Assembly: GCF_014356525.2 (NCBI RefSeq)
Contig: NC_052508.1
Location: forward strand, 61,445,800 to 61,509,799
Direction of reading: 5' to 3'
Source of the DNA: Nilaparvata lugens
Taxonomy: Eukaryota > Arthropoda > Insecta > Hemiptera > Delphacidae
DNA: 64,000 nucleotides
Of the stretch, positions 45,878-56,935 are shown piece by piece (positions within the stretch are counted from its first letter, which is position 1; each line of letters opens with the position of its first letter). The position numbers and the translations under genes were made by a program. The notes beneath the pieces are model-generated. The model did not search any database. It saw only the letters and a program-made list of their open reading frames with translations, and was not told the origin of the DNA.

Positions 45878-47788
45878 ATGGACAACACCAATCCAAACTC
45901 GTCTGTTTCTCATCTGGACGCACATCATTCGGAGCCAGTCACCAGTGTTGCTGCAATCCCCGATGCGTCAACCCCGCCGACCACCTCGTCTCCACATACC
46001 ATATCGTCTCCGCCCATACCTAAAACAGAAGAAACATTAGTACGGGAGGACACCCATAGACCTGCGATGACGGCACAAGAATTCGCCATTCACAGGAGAA
46101 TCACGGAGAGGCTGTCTCGGATGATAGCACAGATGGACAAGGACAGCGAAGAGAGAAAAAGGGACCGAGAAGAGTGGGAGCGTAAGCAGCAGGAAGAGAG
46201 GGACAGATATAGAGAAGAGCAGAAGGAAGAGAGAAAGCGGAATCTAGAAGAGTTTAAACGACGTCTTATCGATTGCGACAACAAACTCCTAAAAGGGTTG
46301 GACGACATATTTGATAAAGTACGTGCTAACATAACCATTAAAGACCATAGATTAGAGGAGGGTATGACTACTAAAGTAGCAGAGCAGGTAAATGATGTAG
46401 AAGGACGCCTACAACAACACTCACAAGCGATCCTTAATACTCACTCTACCGATTGCAGAGACCCACAATCTACAAGTGACATCATCCATTCTACCTGGTC
46501 TGAAGCCCTACCGGAAATAGCAGGCGTCTCACTTACAGAAGAAGTAAGCTGCCGCATGGACTCCCGGAATGACCTACAAGGGACCACGATACAAAAAACA
46601 GATAAATTACCACCTGCCTCAACTCACCTTGCATGCAACGATCCTGGATGGAGTATATGCGCGACGACCCAGTGCCTCCTTGAAATCCAAGTCGAGCAGC
46701 AGTCACCGCACATAATCCCGGATCCACCTGTAAGCAGAACGCCCCCAAGTATTGAGAATGATAGTTCACATTGCCACAAAACAACAGCAACAAAATCCAA
46801 ATACACACAACTACTCTCAGAAAATAAATGCAAGCCTACAAAGTCAGCAATACCAACATCCACACACCAACCAAGGAGATTAACGTTTGGAAAAAGGCAG
46901 AGACACACCAGGCCTAAACAGCGACCAGCCGCCGAGAAGGAGTTTAGGATGTGGGACCAGCCGTACGACTTCGGGAGGAATAGGAGTAGGAACCAGCATC
47001 GGAAGGCCAGGAGGCGGAAGAAGAGAGGGAAGAAACGTACGCGCCGACGCCCCCATGCCCGTTTCAAACCGCACCGCCAGAAGGACGCATGGACACTGGA
47101 TGGGAACCACTGTGAAGAAGCCCACCAGATGGACCACAACGACCGACTCCAGGATGAGGGACAGAAAGCAACTGATGGCATGCATAGGACGCACATTAGA
47201 TTTAAGCAAGCCGCTTATCTATGTGACCACAAAAATCGGAAGGATAATTGGAATAAACCCGAAAATAAAAGAAAGGAAATCATGGATTATTGTTGCTGGA
47301 AGGAAAATAATATGGACTATCAGATGGAATTATTGGATATAGAAATGTGTTGTGTGAAATCGAAAAGATTAATGAGTTGTATGTGGGAAATGAAGGTACC
47401 TGATTATTGTTTATTAAGAAATTGTATTATGAAATGGAGAGGAAACGTTTTGATGTGCTGTATTATGTTTATTATCAGCGTGGCTGCGGTATTAATGAAA
47501 GGTTGTGATATTGATATGATGATGTTATTGTTAAAGATTGTGATGTTGCTATTGAGAAAATTTATTGATAAAGTGAAGATTAGTAATTTGATATTTTTTA
47601 TTATTATTGTAAGCATGATGGGAAGATATAAATGGAAAACTGGTATAAGTTGGTGTAGTAAACACGATTGGAAAGCAGTGAGGAAATGTGATTGGAAAAA
47701 ATCGATGAATGGTGGTAATAAAACAAACAAATTATATAATTACAGTAATAGAGTAAAAGGAACAAGGCAGATAAATATTTTGAACTGA
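45878..47788 (+). CDS. Gag-like protein of the LTR retroelement
   Basis: A 636-codon frame from ATG at 45878, by far the longest in the window and the only large one in the retroelement interior. Residues 1-60 are Ser/Pro/Thr-rich. Residues 68-185 are predicted coiled coil with a highly charged core (EERKRDREEWERKQQEERDR, 91-110). Residues 365-405 are strongly basic (ARRRKKRGKKRTRRRPHAR), as in nucleic-acid-binding tails. No CCHC zinc knuckle, capsid homology region or protease motif is visible. From about residue 445 (47210) the DNA turns AT-rich and the frame Met/Cys/Lys-rich, while the opposite strand also opens (47404-47730), so the tail may be non-coding read-through. A second frame (46887-47342) overlaps. 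Gag is inferred from position, coiled coil and basic tail; the family is not recognised. Confidence 0.5.
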   Translation: MDNTNPNSSVSHLDAHHSEPVTSVAAIPDASTPPTTSSPHTISSPPIPKTEETLVREDTHRPAMTAQEFAIHRRITERLSRMIAQMDKDSEERKRDREEWERKQQEERDRYREEQKEERKRNLEEFKRRLIDCDNKLLKGLDDIFDKVRANITIKDHRLEEGMTTKVAEQVNDVEGRLQQHSQAILNTHSTDCRDPQSTSDIIHSTWSEALPEIAGVSLTEEVSCRMDSRNDLQGTTIQKTDKLPPASTHLACNDPGWSICATTQCLLEIQVEQQSPHIIPDPPVSRTPPSIENDSSHCHKTTATKSKYTQLLSENKCKPTKSAIPTSTHQPRRLTFGKRQRHTRPKQRPAAEKEFRMWDQPYDFGRNRSRNQHRKARRRKKRGKKRTRRRPHARFKPHRQKDAWTLDGNHCEEAHQMDHNDRLQDEGQKATDGMHRTHIRFKQAAYLCDHKNRKDNWNKPENKRKEIMDYCCWKENNMDYQMELLDIEMCCVKSKRLMSCMWEMKVPDYCLLRNCIMKWRGNVLMCCIMFIISVAAVLMKGCDIDMMMLLLKIVMLLLRKFIDKVKISNLIFFIIIVSMMGRYKWKTGISWCSKHDWKAVRKCDWKKSMNGGNKTNKLYNYSNRVKGTRQINILN

Positions 47789-49419
47789 TACCTGAAAGAC
47801 CGGGGCTTCAAATTTATGAAAAAGAATTATCAAATAGGAACAAGCTTACCCAAATAATACTGAATGAGGGACGGCGGTGTAAAACTTCAAATTCAACTTC
47901 ATTACATAGCAACAACATAGTAAGCATAACCTGGACATGTCTCATTTCATCTCGTATTGGAATATCTTAAAAGCCAGCATCTATTCAAAACTTATTTATC
48001 ATCATTATATTACATAAAAGATCTTCAATCAAGACAACTTTAAAGAATATTCAGCTTTACTGAAGAATTTTATACCACACAACATCGTCAACAAAGATCC
48101 AGTTTGCAGTATCAGCCTAGCTAATCTAAGAAAAAGGTACAACAGCTACGGGTGTAAACAAACACAACGAAAGGATAAATAAACATTAGTGGTTAGCAAG
48201 ATAAGTAGGCATCAATCCAACTAGAGATGATAATGAAAGTAAACAATTTTTTATGCCTGTAATACTCACCGAGTAAATATTATGATATTTTGTCCACAAC
48301 GAGGCAAGGTCAAGTTCCAACTCAAACCAAAACAAAGCTCCATGGACATCGTTACAGACCTGGAAAAGAAAATTATAATTAAAAATGAAGCCGGATAAAT
48401 TTGTCCAATTAAGAATCCGTGCACAAATTATAAATATTATTAAATGAAATATTGATGATATTAAGTTATGCATTTAGCCTGTAAACACAGGAAATTGCTT
48501 CGAGATCATAAAAATCGATAGCCAGCTGTAAGCAAAAGTAGATATTAAGCAGAGGTACCAACTTCACAAATGCCAAAAATTGTAAAATTGTTCGAGGTAA
48601 TATAGTATTTATAAGTGTATATCAAGTAAAAAACTAATGAGAAAAACCAAAAATAATTTTATGTTTATTATAATATGTCTATTTTATGTTATTGCATGGA
48701 AAAAGAATTAGATATCGACCCATAACCTCAAAGAAATGAAGTCATAGTTCATAATTATGGAAAAGAATCGATTTGTCTAGTCTGTACCAAATTTAAGCAT
48801 ATAATACCTACTGATTAATGTAAAGTTAGCCAAAGTTAAATGTTATAAACGTTCTATGTCCATTTTTTGTGTAAGAGTCATCCAGGACAGGCGGTATCTA
48901 ATGAAAACATCAACTCAGTACACATGATTGCTCGAAGAAAAAAGTAGCCGGAAATTAGCTACTCGATGTCGACTAATAGTTGAGGTCACATCTATGTTTT
49001 AAACATTGCATTGCATGGCGAAATGCCAAAAATCTATACTTTGAGGTAAATGTATCGCTGTATCATTTACACTCACCTTTGTAAAGAGATCAACCTGAAA
49101 AAATCAGCTTGACTCTATCTAATTCATAGGAGACTAGAGGGACAGACCTCACTCCTAAAGGTTACTACCAATGGCCTGCGTGCCATTAAGGGGTACCTTA
49201 TCACCTTAAGTTGCACCGGATGAGTCTGCGCACCATCTAGGGCACTTTGCACCCGTTTTGTGTTCGATGAACCAAAAATTTGCTCAGTTAATTGAGACCA
49301 GCTACGTAAGATAGCAGATACCGAGTCAATCATTTGGTACTTGAGTAAATCGAGCCTGCGCGCTCATAGATCCTGTTCCTGTATCATAAACCCGCCGACT
49401 CAATTTAGAGGGACTTTTT
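47789..49419 (+). other. Retroelement interior without pol
   Basis: About 1.6 kb with only short frames (for example 48186-48473 and 49124-49333 on the minus strand). No reverse transcriptase, RNase H or integrase motif was found in any frame. A purine-rich TTAGAGGGAC lies just before the T run that precedes the 3' LTR and might be a weak polypurine tract. Confidence 0.55.
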
Positions 49420-52045
49420 TGTGACGTACCAATGATCGTACAGCCCTCAAAATACAAAATAAATTTGTTCATAGGCTAGTACAAGAACGGAATAGCTTCT
49501 ATCACCGTAGAAACATATAATCTTATCTGAGGTCGATAGACGATCGCTATCTAACTTACCAGGCAAGAAATAAATAAATCTGTAATTGTATGCCTTCCAA
49601 AAAATTAATCAATGGAAAAAACCATATATGTTTATATGCCAATGGATTAGAACGGTAAAGTTATATTTGAAGGTTAGTTTCAAAATGTAAACATAACCCC
49701 GAAACAAACCAAGGCCAGCTCAGTAACAAGTAGCAAATTGAGAAGGCAGTTCAGCTGAACATCGATCAAAGAAATAATATATTATTAAATTTTTTCATTT
49801 TATACTTTCGTTTCTAGGCCAAATAAGCCCGAATATTTATTTATTTAAACTACAAAGAAAAATATACTTGTTGAAAATATATGAACAAACTAGCTTAGCC
49901 ATATATAACGTTTGAGGGTCGATATACTAGCGTATAAAAAACAATAAACAAAAAAAATAGGAAGAAATATTTATTTATTATGTTATTCGTTATTGTTATA
50001 AACATATATATCTTTGTCTACTGTATCTTATACTAGCATGTCTATGTTTTATAATCATTAGCTGTTCGTTGAAACCAATTTAAAAGTATATCATCATAGA
50101 CGAATTCTATTATTTATGTATTATTATAATTATAAAAAAACTATATAATAATTTGGAACAACTTCAAACCAGGAATTTCACCATATTTAAAGCTTCAAAG
50201 TTGGACACAGTGACACCCCCATTCGGCGTATTGGTTACGTCACAGGATCGGACCAATCCCGAATTAATATGTAAATTTGGCAAGATAAAATTTGGAGAAG
50301 AAATTGAAGTGAAAATTGGAAGAGGAAGACTCGAGGCCATTTTGCAAGGATCATCGGTAGGATGCAGACCCAGTCCACGTACCTAATTGTTTAAAAGCTT
50401 TAATTTCTGTTTCATGTAACTTAATCTTCGTTTTCTGTTTTTTAAAAAGTTGTTCCAAAGTTCCTATAATAATTGTGATATCAAGATTTTAAATTTCATT
50501 TAAATAAACCCCTAAATTATATCAGTGAAGTCTGTTCAACATTTTTCGCCACGTGGAAGGACCCAGCCGGAACGATATATTCTACGGCCGAATATATTTC
50601 GAAAAACCAAAAAACGGAAACAAAAGTCTACGTAAGTTGTCGAATATAAAAGGGGATCCCCATAAATCTGCGAAAATTGTACAGCGCATAAATTCGTTCA
50701 GTTAGAAAAGTCATGACTATAGTTTTAAGGGTACAAAAACTTATCATAATTAATTTTTATAATATTAAATACATTTAACTATCCACGCTGTACTTAGCTA
50801 AAAGGTCTATTTTCCTTAGGCGAAACCACACCCTGAGAATAATTTCAATTGTTAATTTATTCTATTTTCTGAATCACTATTTCATATTAACTTGTTTTTT
50901 CTTGTTTAACTAGTTCAGTTTATGACCCTTTCCTAAGGGCTACTATCCATTTCATTTTGTTTAATTGAAGAATACCGAACTTTCTATATAATATTTATAA
51001 ATTAAAGATTCAAATCTACTATCAACCAATATTTATTTGTATCTATCGAAAATTATTATTCACATAATTTGTTCATTAATTTATTCCATATTTGCTGTAA
51101 CAGTTTATCTATCAGAATATATCCATATTACCGTTTTGTTAAACTGGATTTACTTCATTTTACCTCCAAATTCGTTCTTTCTCGACTGACATACATTGAT
51201 CATTCAGGACCCGTCCTGTTTTGCAATAGTCAGACAGTAGCGAGTATAGTATCTATCATTAGACTATTATCTATCCTGGTGGTAAGTGGTGGTCGTTTTT
51301 CCTATCAAGTAATAAATTCTGTCATTGGGAGTATCCCACAGAATCAAATAGTAAATCAACTCCCACCGGCCTGCTACACCGAGGTGAAGTGAATCCCGCA
51401 TCATCAGCCGATCAACGTTGAAAAGAGAGGTAATAGATCGTATAGACAACGTTAGAATTAAACTCGGTGCTCGAAATATTTACTATTTTGGTCCAGCACT
51501 TCGCTACATAACCCATAGTATTTATCAGAGACCTGGTTCGCATGGATTTGCCATTCTACCTGTTGTTTCATACGGTCTAATATCTTTCCAAATTACGGCA
51601 CAAGCATTGGATTCTGGATATATTGGTCATCACTTGGAGAAAAGGTTCACTCCAAAGTTACTATCTCTGTTGGATCATAGTGACAACAGGATTTATTTTC
51701 AGCAGATTCAAGTTGCACTGTATTTTATTATTAAAGTGAATTTAATTCCACCTCACTATATTATAGCCACCTACCATATTAAGTTAGAGTCTCAGATCCC
51801 TTACTTCGGCTACCTTTGTAGACCGTCAAACCCTCTGCTGTGCAAATTAACTTTTTCAATTTGTCCCATCCATATATTAGTCATTCTGCTTCAATACATC
51901 GACTTAAGTGATATCGACAATTCGATTAAACAAACATCAACCGATCTAACCTACAAATATCTATCATTGAATCATAACCTCAAATATTACAACCGTTTAA
52001 TTATCTTATTTAATCAGACTATTCTAATCGTAAATCACTCATTCA
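49420..52045 (+). repeat. 3' LTR (about 2.63 kb)
   Basis: Starts TGTGACGTACCAATGATCG and follows the 5' copy until 52045-52047. An extra ATATAT (about 50005) and several transitions distinguish it. Unlike the 5' copy it keeps a frame open across 50153-50386, where the 5' copy has TAG at 43254-43256; that frame starts with TTG, not ATG. Confidence 0.8.
50645..50702 (+). promoter_or_regulatory. LTR core promoter candidate (3' copy)
   Basis: TATAAAAGGGG and the downstream TCAGT (50698-50702), identical to the 5' copy. It could drive read-out transcription into the 3' flank. Confidence 0.3.
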
Positions 52046-52450
52046 TTGTTGCTCTGTCTCGGTTATGCTCTGTCTGTGTTATGTTCTGTTTGTTATTCAT
52101 TGCTGTGTCCCTATCCATTTATTTGTACCGTATCTCTTGTAATATCTATCATATTGCTCTGCCTCTGTTGTGTTCTGTCCGTGCTCTGTTTGTTATGCAA
52201 TGCTATGCCTCTTGTTCCATCTATCTGTATCTCTTGTGAAATCAAACATATAACTCTTTCTCTGTTATGCTCTGTCTGTGTTATTCGCTTGTTACTCATG
52301 CTGTGTCTCTTGTCCTATTTCTACGAGTATACGAGCTTATATTGCTCTGTGTTATGTACTATGTTACTGTATTCATTGATGTACGTTATAGCGTACACTA
52401 TCTGATACTCGCTCTGTTTGTAATTCATTGCTTTCTACGTTCTATCACAG
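52044..52450 (+). repeat. Minisatellite at the right LTR edge, about four 100-bp units
   Basis: Units begin near 52044, 52149, 52248 and 52340. They share GCTCTGTCTCTGTTATG, TCTGTTTGTTATTCATTGCT and GTATCTCTTGTRA. The array begins exactly where the two LTRs stop matching. Divergence between units is considerable. Confidence 0.75.
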
Positions 52451-53335
52451 ATTACCTGTGGCTCTATTCATAATTTGATATATCTGCTCGTTTTGTCTGT
52501 TGTTAATTTCTGTGTTCCAAGGACTATTCAAGACTATTCCTTTATATTCTTCAGGGTTGTGGACTTGGAATCCTAACTCCGCCCTTAAATAAAGGATTCA
52601 ATATAAATTCTATTGAATGTTGAGAAAATTTTTCTACTCTACAGACTGTTTATCCATTCATGAAATAGAAGGACCTCTAAAAAAATCCATTAACAAATAA
52701 GTTTTAAGCTGAGTATCCATCAAAAGTATCTATTCAAAAGTAGCCATCCTTCTAGATCTAGAACCTACAATAAAGGAAGGTTTTCCCACATTGACTGTTG
52801 ATCCAGTATGGATGCAATAGAAAGATAAGAGAGTGAGGATATGAGAGTATATGATGAGAGAGAGAGAGAGAGTTAGAACCTGTTAAAATAGAGTAAGTGA
52901 GAGTAAGAGAACCTGTTAAAATAGAGTGAGTGAGAGAATATATGTAGCTTGCTGGGCCAGGTCTACAGCAAAACAGAGGCTTGCAATGTTTTTTCGCTCG
53001 TTTAGGGAAGCATTTAGCCGCTGTTCCCTAAATCAAGCTGTCTACAGGGGCCATTGCTTCTCTCCTGTGTTGTTCCTTAACTGAAGTTAATGAGGGGGCC
53101 TCTGAGCCCCCCCTACCCATCATCCCCTCACTACTATAACACTCGAAAACATACCCCCAGACTACTTTTCACCAGCCTCACATGGGTCTAAAATACCCTC
53201 CAGGAATAGAACGTTGTTAGCCCTGTAGAATAGTCTTCGCAATTCGATATGATAAACTCGAGTACCGGTTTTCTTCGACGATTACTTTTCACGTTTGATT
53301 GTAATACATTGATTTTACAGATATATAACAGATTG
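52451..53335. other. No gene supported
   Basis: AATAAAGG at about 52586 could be a retroelement polyadenylation signal. A short (GA)n at 52856-52872 and a duplicated AACCTGTTAAAATAGAGT (about 52879, 52910) are present. Confidence 0.45.
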
Positions 53336-53466
53336 CCTTTTTACTTTCCTTGCCCTATTACCATGGGTAAGGAAAGTATTGCTTTCCGAAAAAATTAAGG
53401 TACCCCAATTTCTAAATTTCTATACGTTTCAAGGTCCCCTGAGTCCAAAAAAGTGGTTTTTGGGTA

Positions 53467-53525
<59 letters not shown>

Positions 53526-53536
53526 TGTGTGTGTGT

Positions 53537-53592
<56 letters not shown>

Positions 53593-54262
53593 AGTGTATG
53601 TGCGTCTGTGTACACGATATCTCATCTCCCAATCAACGGAATGACTTGAAATTTGGAACTTAAGGTCCTTACGATATAAGTATCCGACACGAACAATTTC
53701 GATCTGATGCGATTCAAAATAGCGGCTAAAATGGCGAAAATGTTGTCAAAAACAGGGTTTTTTGCAATTTTCTCGAAAACGGCTCCAACGATTTTGATCA
53801 AATTCATACCTAGAATAGTCATTGATAAGCTCTATCAACTGCCACAAGTCTCATATCTGTAAAACTTCCAGGAGCTCCGCCCCATCTATGCAAAGTTTGA
53901 TTTTAGATTCCTAATTATCAGGCTTCAGATACAATTTGAACAAAAAATTCCAAATGGAAAAGATTGAACATGAAAATCTTTACAATTAATGTTCACTAAC
54001 ATTTTCTTCTAAAATTCAAAATAAGCTCGAAATTCGAGAAAATGTTATTTATCAATTGCAAACTGTTGGCAACTGTTGATTCTATTAAATCATTCACTAT
54101 GAAGAGATAGCAGACCTCGTGTGTCTCCAGCGTTATAGTCCTGTCACCAGCTGGCTTGGATCTTTGAATAGTAGACTCGAGATGCGCGGAAAAACTAGCG
54201 TCAGGTTATCAATTTTCATAACGGCAAGGAAAGTTGTGTGAGTGCGCCACACCAGATTTTTT
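53336..54262 (+). mobile_element. ACTTTCC-family repeat, copy 3 (about 0.93 kb)
   Basis: Starts ACTTTCCTTGCCC, then GGGTAAGGAAAGTATTGC. Ends GCAAGGAAAGTTGTGTGAG, GCGCCACACCAGATTTTTT. It has a long interrupted (TG)n at 53468-53588 and one internal unit, without the array of copy 1 or the nested insertions of copy 2. It is the best template for the family's basic form. Confidence 0.8.
53468..53588 (+). repeat. (TG)n microsatellite with GG interruptions
   Basis: About 120 bp of TG broken by two GTGG steps near 53517-53539. Cys/Val and His/Thr frames through it are artefacts. Confidence 0.97.
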
Positions 54263-54282
54263 GATTTTAATTGAGTCTTGTT

Positions 54283-54528
54283 GGATAATAGCTTTTATTG
54301 GTCAATCATACTTTATGTTTTGTTTTAATTCATTCATCATTCAACACACGGCAGCACCAGTATTTCCTACAAATTCCACTCCGCCGCACAGTTACATACA
54401 ACTCCTCTTTTACTGTAGTAGCGTCCCGACTGTGGAACAATTTATCACCTGAGTTGATTTTCTTACCAAGCTTCTATTTGTTTAAATCGAGGCTTCTGTC
54501 ATCATTAATAAATGATACATTAGCATAA
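54283..54528 (+). pseudogene. LINE C-terminal remnant
   Basis: The frame ends FTVVASRLWNNLSPELIFLP, then FYLFKSRLLSSLIN, and a TAA at 54526-54528. The pattern 'F-T-V-x-A-x-R-x-W-N-x-L-S/P ... S-x-x-x-F-K-S/R-x-L' is the standard last segment of insect CR1/jockey-type reverse-transcriptase polyproteins. Only this end remains; catalytic domains are missing. It begins directly after the ACTTTCC copy, which may have landed in it. A 3' UTR-like AT-rich sequence follows to about 54880. Confidence 0.75.
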
Positions 54529-55040
54529 GGTCATTATGATTGGCAGGGTTTGGTGCATTCATGCTCTTATATCATTATACCTACTTTATGCACAATTTCA
54601 TAATTATTACTTCTCTTCTTTTTATTAGAAGTCTGATCACAATGTTTTATAATAGAACCACCTTCATAGTTTATTTCTTACCTCTTTCATCTACCCTCTA
54701 TTGTATTGTATTATGAAGTTTAATTTTTCATGGTATACTTTCATGATAAGTTTTATTTCACATGGATGAAAATAACAACTTTTATTTCCTCTAGTATAAT
54801 GTTGATGTTAAGCCGATCTCCTGGTGACAAATGATTTTGTCGGAGAAGGCTTAGTTGTTGAAATTGTGCTAGGCCCTGAGGTCTGCGGATTTTTATCTGA
54901 TCAATAATGTGATCCTAATTCTAGTGGTTTGAGGTCTTGGAATTAAAAACATAGATATGCGGTTGACTGACTGCTCTTATAATAATGAGAATAATATAGA
55001 GAATATTACAAAATACATCTTTAAATGGATAATCTAATAA
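54529..55040. other. Probable LINE 3' UTR, then no feature
   Basis: AT-rich. AAGCCGATCTCCTGGTGACA (about 54813) occurs near the likely end of the LINE. No tail repeat was found. Confidence 0.4.
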
Positions 55041-55045
55041 TCAAT

Positions 55046-55210
55046 CTGTCTTTAAGAGACCAACACAAAATGTCTTTAAGAGATCAAATACTCATGTCTT
55101 TAAGAGACCAAATACTCATGTCTATAAGAGACCAAATACAATACGTCTTTAAGAGACCGAATACACATGTCTTTGAGAGACCAAATACAATACGTCTTTA
55201 AGAGACCATA
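55046..55210 (+). repeat. Minisatellite on GTCTTTAAGAGACCAAATAC, about six or seven units
   Basis: The core CTTTAAGAGACC (itself partly palindromic) recurs at 55052, 55074, 55100, 55123, 55146, 55171 and 55196. Spacers alternate between ACTCAT-type and AATACAATAC-type, which suggests a higher-order pair. Confidence 0.88.
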
Positions 55211-55214
55211 TATA

Positions 55215-55490
55215 CGGGGGCACATCTGATATTGTAGTGGGGGTATCAAGTACTTATCTAAGATCTGTCGTCCTCGAGTCCGGTGTCCAAAGGGTGATGG
55301 ATGAAGATGAAGGGTGATGGCCTCCAGGCAACGGGCTTGTGGCGTCAGATCGAAGATCGTCTTTCAGCCCCGCACGGCAAGGTCAGATGTCCGATATCAC
55401 CGGCCATCTCGGTCGGCGAATTCGTAAGCCCTCGTTCGACAGCAGGGCATATTAAACAGCTCGGTCCTCGAATGAGTATTCAAGAATACA
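55215..55490 (+). other. CpG-rich patch
   Basis: Unusually GC-rich for this window (GTCGTCCTCGAGTCCGGTG, CACCGGCCATCTCGGTCGGC, CCTCGTTCGACAGCAGGGC). A 77-codon frame at 55301-55534 has no recognisable family and ends in CACACA repeat. It directly follows the minisatellite, so both may belong to one unrecognised element. Confidence 0.35.
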
Positions 55491-55499
55491 CACACACAC

Positions 55500-56816
55500 A
55501 CACAAAACCTGCAACACAAGTCACAACTACTTAGTAGTGCTAGAATAAATAACATACTAAATATTGTATTCAATGAATGATTTCTCAAGAAATCATCTAA
55601 TGAATACAATACATACAATTTACATAAATATTATAGGTTTTAATTGTAGAATTTGAAATCTATGATGAATGAGATTATGAAAAGAAATTAATAGTTAAAA
55701 GAATGATGAACAGTTACAGAGTTGCAGTTGATGTACAACCAGTGAGTATTCCAAACTTTACTCACAATTACAAAATGCCAGAGATATAAAACATTTGATC
55801 ATAAAATAATTGAAAAATTAATTGAATAGTTGTTAAATCAGGGGTTGTTACCTGATACATACAAGATGCATAAAAATAAAGACAATACAACAATACTATA
55901 AAATATTCATTACTCACCCTTAAATGGGTTTTCGACTGTCACTAATCCATAGCCTACAATAATAATAAAGTGCAGCAGTCAACCGCTCTGAATGGAAATT
56001 AACTATGCCATTAATAATTTAATAAAAGGATTAGCGATTTCAAAAGTGATGTGCTAAATGATTCCCAATAATATAATTTTAGTGTCCAGGGGAGAATAAA
56101 AAACTGTCTGGAAAAGACATTATTCAATCAGGCCAATAAATAATTAAGCTCAGAAAACATGTCTGTACTCTACAGAATATAAAAGCGGTCTCCTGTTCAG
56201 GTCTCCAAGTCGACCGAATGAGGCTCAAAAATAGGTATCAGGGCTGGCAATATTATGCATTAAAAAATAACAAATTACAAAGGATGTGGTGGGGACGACA
56301 ATAATTTCTCTCAATAGAACGAGAAAGGAATACAACTAACAAAGACAGAATACAGGAAAATTCCCTCAGTCAAAGTAGAAGACTCAGCAATAGAATGGAC
56401 GTTCAACTGATTTTTTATGATGATTTTGCGTCTACAACAATTCTAAGTACTCTAGGAAAACGTTGGAAAACAATAGATGAAATATTAGAATTTAATTACG
56501 TAATGCGCGGAATGACATCATGAAACTACTCCGATACCGTGAGAAAATCACAACGTTAATCCAGCACTCTAATAAAGTTTTATCTTGGAAAAGTTATATT
56601 CTCAAAAAAATAAATTTCGGCACAATGGCATAATATATACTATTATTATATCCTTTGATATTGAATATAATGTATGAAACAAAATACAAATTTTTTAATT
56701 GATCAATATTGATGCTCAACTGTTAAATAATGATTTATTTCTTAAGTCTGATTCAATTTCATATTGTCAATTCTTGTAAATGTTACCATATCGCCAATAA
56801 ATATCTTATCTTATCA
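55500..56816. other. No gene supported
   Basis: AT-rich. CCAATAAATATCTTATCTTATC near 56792-56813 resembles a non-LTR tail on the plus strand. Confidence 0.45.
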
Positions 56817-56935
56817 TTCATTTATTTATTGATTCATTTATCTCATCAACACATTCACAATCAAAACAATGAATAGGAGAGAAACAACATGATCAATCCA
56901 AAACTATTTCCTTCCCGACTTTAGATAGTTGATGA
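56817..56935 (-). mobile_element. LINE 3'-tail-like fragment
   Basis: The minus strand reads AGTTTTGGATTGATCATG, TTGTTTCTCTCC and a terminal AATAAATAAATG. It is a diverged member of the tail family at 17827. Confidence 0.4.

Larger units (their letters stand above)
42437..52045 (+). mobile_element. 9.6-kb LTR retroelement, gag-only, very long LTRs
   Basis: Two direct repeats of about 2.62 kb (42437-45057 and 49420-52045) enclose a 4.36-kb interior. By eye they differ at roughly 20 substitutions and four small indels, so the insertion is fairly young. The interior has a tRNA-Lys-type primer site (45219-45262) and one Gag-like frame (45878-47788). No protease, reverse transcriptase, RNase H or integrase is visible, so it would need enzymes in trans. 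No target duplication was found; the right edge is rearranged into a minisatellite. The layout resembles large non-autonomous retroelements (LARD-like), though those usually lack gag. Confidence 0.75.

Noticed and set aside
46624..47209. Long minus-strand frames opposite the Gag-like frame
   Set aside because: They mirror the Arg/Lys-rich plus-strand region and lack any motif, so they are taken as shadows.
50153..50386. 77-codon frame in the 3' LTR
   Set aside because: It starts with TTG, has no ATG, and the 5' LTR copy carries a TAG at 43254-43256.
53379..53663. Cys/Val-rich and His/Thr-rich open frames
   Set aside because: They are translations of the (TG)n microsatellite in both strands and several phases. 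The same applies at 1378-1656.
55046..55210. CRISPR-like array of a partly palindromic unit
   Set aside because: The spacers are short, alternate between two related forms, and the units diverge gradually, which indicates a minisatellite.
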